A stretch of 64,000 bases of DNA, taken from positions 16,510,001-16,574,000 of the forward strand of contig CM051508.1 in assembly GCA_028015205.1 (NCBI GenBank), read 5' to 3'. Positions 58,660-64,000 of this stretch are shown here, piece by piece (the first letter of the stretch is position 1; every line of letters begins with the position of its first letter). The DNA comes from Mytilisepta virgata (lineage: Eukaryota > Mollusca > Bivalvia > Mytilida > Mytilidae). Position numbers and translations under genes: made by a program. Below the pieces are notes generated by a model. That model worked only from the letters and a program-made list of their open reading frames with translations. It made no database searches and was not told where the DNA came from.

Positions 58660-60240
58660 TTTTTAACAGAAACAAGTCCCTGTGTCTGCAATGGCCCCAG
58701 AATGTAAAATACAACTCCTGAAAGTACAAACTGTTACAGGAGTAACCGAACAAGAAATTGGTTTCTGTAAAGGTAAAATGACAAGTCATCATCTCTTTGT
58801 CTTAAAAACACTAATAGACAAACACACACAGGAAGGCTTGAAACCATTATATACATGTTTTGTTGACTTTAGAAGAGCATTTGATACTGTCATACAAGAC
58901 TGTTCTATAAACATAGTAAAATTGGAGTAGGAACCCATTTCCATAATATAATCAAAACTATGTATGTTAATAACATACTTTGTATAAAAACGCGAAACAT
59001 GTTAACAGCTGACTTTAAATCATTTACTGAAGTAAGACAAGGAGATAATCTGAACCCGAGTCTCTTTAAACTATTTATAAATGATTTTCCTGAGACCCAG
59101 TATTGCTATCAAATATTTCATTAAATTGCCTTCTCTAATGTATAGTTTTCAATACATATTTCCGTATTAAAGATGCACAGCTCTCACATAAAGACACTTA
59201 CATCCAAAGTACACAATATTATACTTATCTTGGCATAACTTTCAGTACATCTGGAAGCTTTAAATATGTTACATAAAAAAGTTTTAAAAGCTTTCTTTAG
59301 ATATACTAAATATTTTACTAATTATAAACCCAATATTTCCACTCTAATGCACATATTTGATCACACAGTGAAATCCGTATTATTATATGGTTCAGAAATA
59401 TAGGGCTTGTTTTAATTCACGGACGTTAAACAATGACACAGGACTGAATTATTTCTATAGACTTTGTAAAGATTTTAAAAAATGAGAAAGTGCATCTCAA
59501 AATCTGCAGATTTGCATTAGGAGTGAATAAGCACGCAACAAATTTTGCCATATTTGGTGAATTAGTCGTTATCCCCTCATGTTACATATTTTAACAAACA
59601 TGACCAAATACTGGAAAAGAATTCATACTACAAATAATATTTTATCAACAAATGCATACTCTCTCTCGAACACATTGTCAAAAGGTGGGAAAAATTCTTG
59701 GACTAGTTTTATTCGTGCTATCCTGAAACTGCTTCATTTAAAACAGTACGAAGTACTCTCGTCCAAAACAAACATTAAAGATATGTGAAAAATGAATTAT
59801 ACTCAAAATATTGTAACATATTGAAGAACCAAACTTTAATTTTGAGCTACTCTTGTTGAAATTAGCATAACCTCAAAGATGTGTTTTAACAATATTTAGA
59901 ATTGGAGCTCATAAACTGGAAATAGAAAAAGGTCGTTACTTTAATATTAAACTAGAAAATATAATATGCCGACTCTGTAATGAGGAAATAGAAGATGAGA
60001 TACGCTTTCTTTTAACATGTAAAGTTTTGTTTAATGTTAGAAGTCCCTTTAGTGGCAAAATATTTAGTAAAAATAAAAATGTTTCAATACTTGATAACAA
60101 ATCTCTTTTTATTTCGTTAATGAGAAATGAATATAAAAACAGTTTGACAATAATTTGTCAATTATTGGAAGATTTTAAATGAAAATAGAAATAAAATATT
60201 AAGTTAGATTAAATTTTGTCCTGTTCGTATAGAGTTATAG
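58660..60240 (+). mobile_element. Decayed LINE reverse transcriptase, copy B
   Basis: Frame from 58682 reads VTGVTEQEIGFCKGKMTSHH, LFVLKTLIDKHTQEG and YTCFVDFRRAFDTV, the F(V/A)DFxxAFD motif of LINE reverse transcriptases, then breaks. Downstream pieces match copy A (NILSTNAYSLSNTLSKGG). A deletion removes the region of the YADD box (between 59096 and 59140). Not functional. Confidence 0.83.
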
Positions 60241-62899
60241 ATATATATCATCATATATGCATACACATTATTTCCAATTAGCTAATAATAATAATAATAC
60301 ATAGAGGTGTACCGTCCAGTAAAGGGACCAGAGTAACAAACAATGGGTCATACACGTGTACATATTTTCATATTACAAATTACTTATTTCATTTACATTA
60401 ATCAATTAAATCAAAACTAATCATGTTATACTGTGTTTAATCTACTTCTATTTTTATTTTATTTGATATTATGTTTGAAAATTAAGATTGTAATTAGTCT
60501 GCTCATTTTGGGCGCCATGATTGGCAAATAAAGTATTTGTTTCTTTGTTTGTTTGACGTCTTTCATTAGTCATAATTTATATGAACACATAACATAAAGA
60601 TTTATTATCATTCCTCTTTGTGGTCTTTGACTGAGGAAATTGTACTTTCAACTCTCAAACCTACAGGCAACTGCAGAATACATTTAAACAGCAATGCGCT
60701 GTAAGTAAAACAATTGAAACAAGCATTGTTTTATAAGTGGATTATTTTAACTCTTTTTGAGACCCTTATCTTGTGGATAAACTTCGACAGTGATTAACGT
60801 TGAGCCATTTGTTTTGACGGGAGACATTTGCGTGAGGGAAAAGAACGCAGGTGGAACATGATTACATATTACACTTGAAAATAATTTTCACATTTTCGGT
60901 TCAGTGACTTTAAGAGGTGCCAATTATTCAGTCAAATTATATAATTTTCTTAAAACTTTATTAGAATAAATGCTTTTTGAAGTGATTACTAAGGAAAGTA
61001 TTTAACCTTTTAAAACTTTAATGCTGTACCAACACTAGACGACAACAAAACTTTTATCGTGAGATTCAAATCAGGCGATGTCTAAAATCAGAAACCAGTC
61101 TTACATCAGTCAAACTGGTTTCTGTTCATTGGTATCGAAAGTTACCTTAAAGCCAAAGTCAAAAGTGAAGTATATTCATATGTTTTTCTTCCCTATAATA
61201 ACATGGAAACTTTTGCAGATTCTTTCATTCCAATGTTAATTTGTACGTTAACCTAAATTCAGATAATTAATTCCATAAAATTGGTGTTAAGATATGAATA
61301 TAACTTAAAATGCTAGTATTTGATTTTCTTGTATAGTGATTGTTAGTTCAAGTGTTTCATTAAAATAAAAAAAATAGAACAAAGATATTTAAGTTTCATT
61401 TTAGACAATGTGACCTAGACCTTTACCCTGCAGACATCAAAAATAATAAGATTCTCCATAACGGTGGTTAACACTTAACTAAGGTTAGCTTAGATCAAAC
61501 GTCCCATCAATTCATATGGGTTTGAACGACATGTATTTGTTTCAACGCAACACCATAACAGGAGCCGTTTTGGAATCCTGTGATGAGTAACATACCATAG
61601 TACTTGCCAAACACTGGATGAGGCCCCCGTATACTTGAATCTAAAATTCAACATCAACCGCCTAGGATTCTGCTTAAATTCAAAGAATAGTTATCGAAAG
61701 GATGAAGATAGACCATAGAAAGCATAACAAGCAGTCAACTTTAGAAAGTAAATCGCTGGAATATTTGTCCTTAAAAACAACATGACCATATGTTTATATT
61801 ATTGTGTTCGTGCTATGTTGATGATTTTATTCAATTATAGGTTTTGATCGCAACAATAAAATTCTTAATGTGACAAAATATTTCTAGTTTCAGTGTCCGT
61901 TTGACAACTTCATTTCTAGGAAGAAAGAATACTCTTCTGTACTTGAACTGTATAGGTTTATCAAGAAATGTTTACTATACAGCGGGAAGTAAAGATCTAA
62001 GTATATATATATCGTATCAGTAAGGAAAATTAACATTTAAAATATTTCTACTTCAACCAGTTGTTTCTTGATAATATTATTAATGCTATATGACATTTAT
62101 GTTATTCTTAGTAATGGTAGCAATATAATTTGGAGCTTCTGTCATTCCCCAAAGAGGCTTTCCAAGAATCATTCGACAAAGTAGCAATTAAATCATTTGT
62201 TTCATACTAGTTTCTACAGACTACAGTAATGACAATAAGGGACGAGATCAAACGTTCAATGTAGAATGACAAACTTAATTCACATAGTTATTTTCACTGA
62301 TTTGGCCCCAATACTCTCGGCCAAAAATTTACTTTTCAGTACGATTTGTTGGCTTTTATTTGCTTTAAAAGTCCAAACACATGTTAGGGTCGAACTTGAA
62401 TCCGAATTTTTCAATCTATAAATCAATGTCAGATAACAAAACTTGCAGCAATCCCCCCCCCCCCCCACGCCACCCCCAAACTATTTGAATTAAGTTTTTA
62501 CTCCTACATTGAACTTTTGATCTCGTCCATAACCCATATCTCCTTTTTACCATTTGAACTAGCTTAACAATTAAGTTATTGTAGGACGGGCTGACCCAAA
62601 GATACAGAATAAGGTGCATGATAGACTTTGCATAACTCATAAGAATTGCTGTCTTAGCCTTGTTGCAACAATCATTGCTAAAAACTGTACATTTATTTCC
62701 TGGATGAAGAACAGCAATACAAGCAGTACTGTTCACTTAGTTTCTCATTTACAGTAACCCCCGAATCCATATTTCACTGAGTGTTATGATGTGGTGTCAA
62801 TGCTATATTGTCTTTGAAAGACATCGATTCTCTGTTCAATTTTTGTAATATTAAAAAAATACTAGTATTTAACTGTTAATAGAAATATATATATGTATT

Positions 62900-63965
62900 T
62901 AGAGAATAGAAACGGGGAAGGCGTCAAAGAGACAACAACCCGACTAAAAAGCAGAAAACAGCCCAAGGCTACCAATGGGTCTTCAACGCAGCGAAAAAAA
63001 TCCCACAACCGGACGCGGGCTTCAGCTGGCCCCTAAACAATAATGCATACTAGTTCAGCGGAATTGGTGGCACACTAAAGTCCAAAACATACAAATGAAC
63101 CAACATTTAAAAAAAAACACAATACTAACAAAGGCTAGAGGTTATTGGCTTGGGACAGGCACAAAATGTTTTGTAAGATCTCAACCCCTCCCCACTCCCT
63201 CCCCTTACCTCTAGCCAATGTGGAATAAACAAACACATGTGCGATCCACACAATAAAACACAGTTCAAAAGATGACCGAGTCCGATGTTAAAAAGGGTAA
63301 CATAAAAAACTAAGCAAAATGATCAATGACTATAGCAGCTACTGACATGCCAGCCTCAGACCTCAATTAAACTGATCGAAAGATTATGTCTTTATATAAT
63401 AGAAAATCATACATAATGCCTCCGGATAGAGGTTAAGCATCATGTCATCATAAATTATACGAAAAGAACATAACGCGCATCATGCAAGCAACTGGTTTTA
63501 AAATAAATGTGTTTATTTCCGACGCAAAGACCCTATGAGTGGATTAATATAAATTCCAGAAATGCCATATTAATGACTTTACAACAATATCGTAACTACA
63601 TCCGTTGTGGATAAGTCTGCTTAAAGGTTTGGTTAGCTTTTCAGGTGAATTACATTTTTTGTGCTTTTATAGAATATTACCATAAAAGATGGGGTGTGAA
63701 ATACCTGAACATATAAGATGTTTGCACGTTGATTTATAATTACGAATGACGTCCTTGTACCGATGATAAAATTTAGTAAAAGTTTTGACAAGTTTGTGAT
63801 ATCTTAATCCCCGACGAAATAATTTTTCAGTAATACAGGGATTTCTTTCGTTAAAATCAAATACGTTGTTACATAAAAGAGCGAATGGTGCCAAGGGAAC
63901 GCCGCCATCTAAATGCGGATAGTTAACAATAGGAAATGAAAACTCATCTCTCTTATCGTACATTT
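62900..63965 (-). mobile_element. Penelope-like retroelement 3' part, copy B
   Basis: Minus-strand frame 63963-63667: YDKRDEFSFPIVNYPHLDGG, then a deletion that removes the AYGVYISQ segment kept in copy A, then NPCITEKLFRRGLRYHKLVK. The tail includes TCTTCAACGCAGCG and CGGGCTTCAGCTGGCCCC, the fuller version of the tail. Confidence 0.75.
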
Positions 63966-64000
63966 AAATATTAAGCTTCACGTTAGAGATATATAGATGC

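Larger units (their letters stand above)
58630..64000. repeat. Compound repeat unit, copy B (may run past the window)
   Basis: Direct-orientation copy of 50916-57290, without the nested insertion and SINE. The right edge shares CGTACATTTAAATATTA with copy A and then diverges in AT-rich sequence within the last 35 bases, so the exact end is unresolved. Confidence 0.82.

Overview
The window is nuclear DNA of an animal, very probably a bivalve mollusc and most likely a mussel-like (mytilid) genome. The evidence is AT-rich DNA, short exons (about 40-250 bp) split by long introns with GT-AG borders, dense retroelement debris, and a protein architecture that is expanded in bivalves: a fucolectin/F5-8C-like (FTP) domain, several EGF/MEGF repeats, one transmembrane segment and a cytoplasmic tail. 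No bacterial or organellar genes, CRISPR arrays or functional tRNA genes were seen. The species assignment is inference.

Two tandem plus-strand paralogous receptor genes occupy the first 43.6 kb. Gene 1 (31-9707, nine exons visible, 5' end outside the window) encodes FTP + five EGF-like repeats + TM + a 36-residue tail with YADI and SRYQNL tyrosine motifs and no phosphatase domain. Gene 2 (15503-43554, 25 exons, 1064 residues if the model is right) has a signal-peptide exon, the same ectodomain exon for exon and phase for phase, a TM segment, an acidic tyrosine-rich juxtamembrane region, a phosphatase domain D1 with all catalytic residues, and a degenerate D2 whose signature Cys and Arg are replaced by Ser and Met. 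The pair therefore looks like a duplicated ligand-binding ectodomain joined to two opposite kinds of cytoplasmic output: a phosphotyrosine docking tail and a tyrosine phosphatase.

The introns and the 9.7-15.5 kb intergenic stretch hold repeats: a tRNA-derived SINE with target-site duplication in intron 1 of gene 1, Penelope-like (RT tail) retroelement fragments at 5.4-6.1, 16.8-17.4 and 42.2-43.3 kb, a six-unit array of a dispersed bivalve-type repeat inside gene 2 intron 10, and short tandem repeats.

From 43.6 kb to the end no host gene is seen. 43.9-50.5 kb is a mosaic of dispersed repeats plus a GC-richer LINE 5' region/ORF1 fragment (minus strand). 50.9-57.3 kb and 58.6-64.0 kb are two diverged direct copies of one compound unit: a decayed LINE reverse transcriptase (plus strand) at the left and a Penelope-like RT tail (minus strand) at the right. 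The left copy carries private insertions (a nested retroelement piece and a SINE with a perfect target-site duplication), for which the right copy supplies the empty site.
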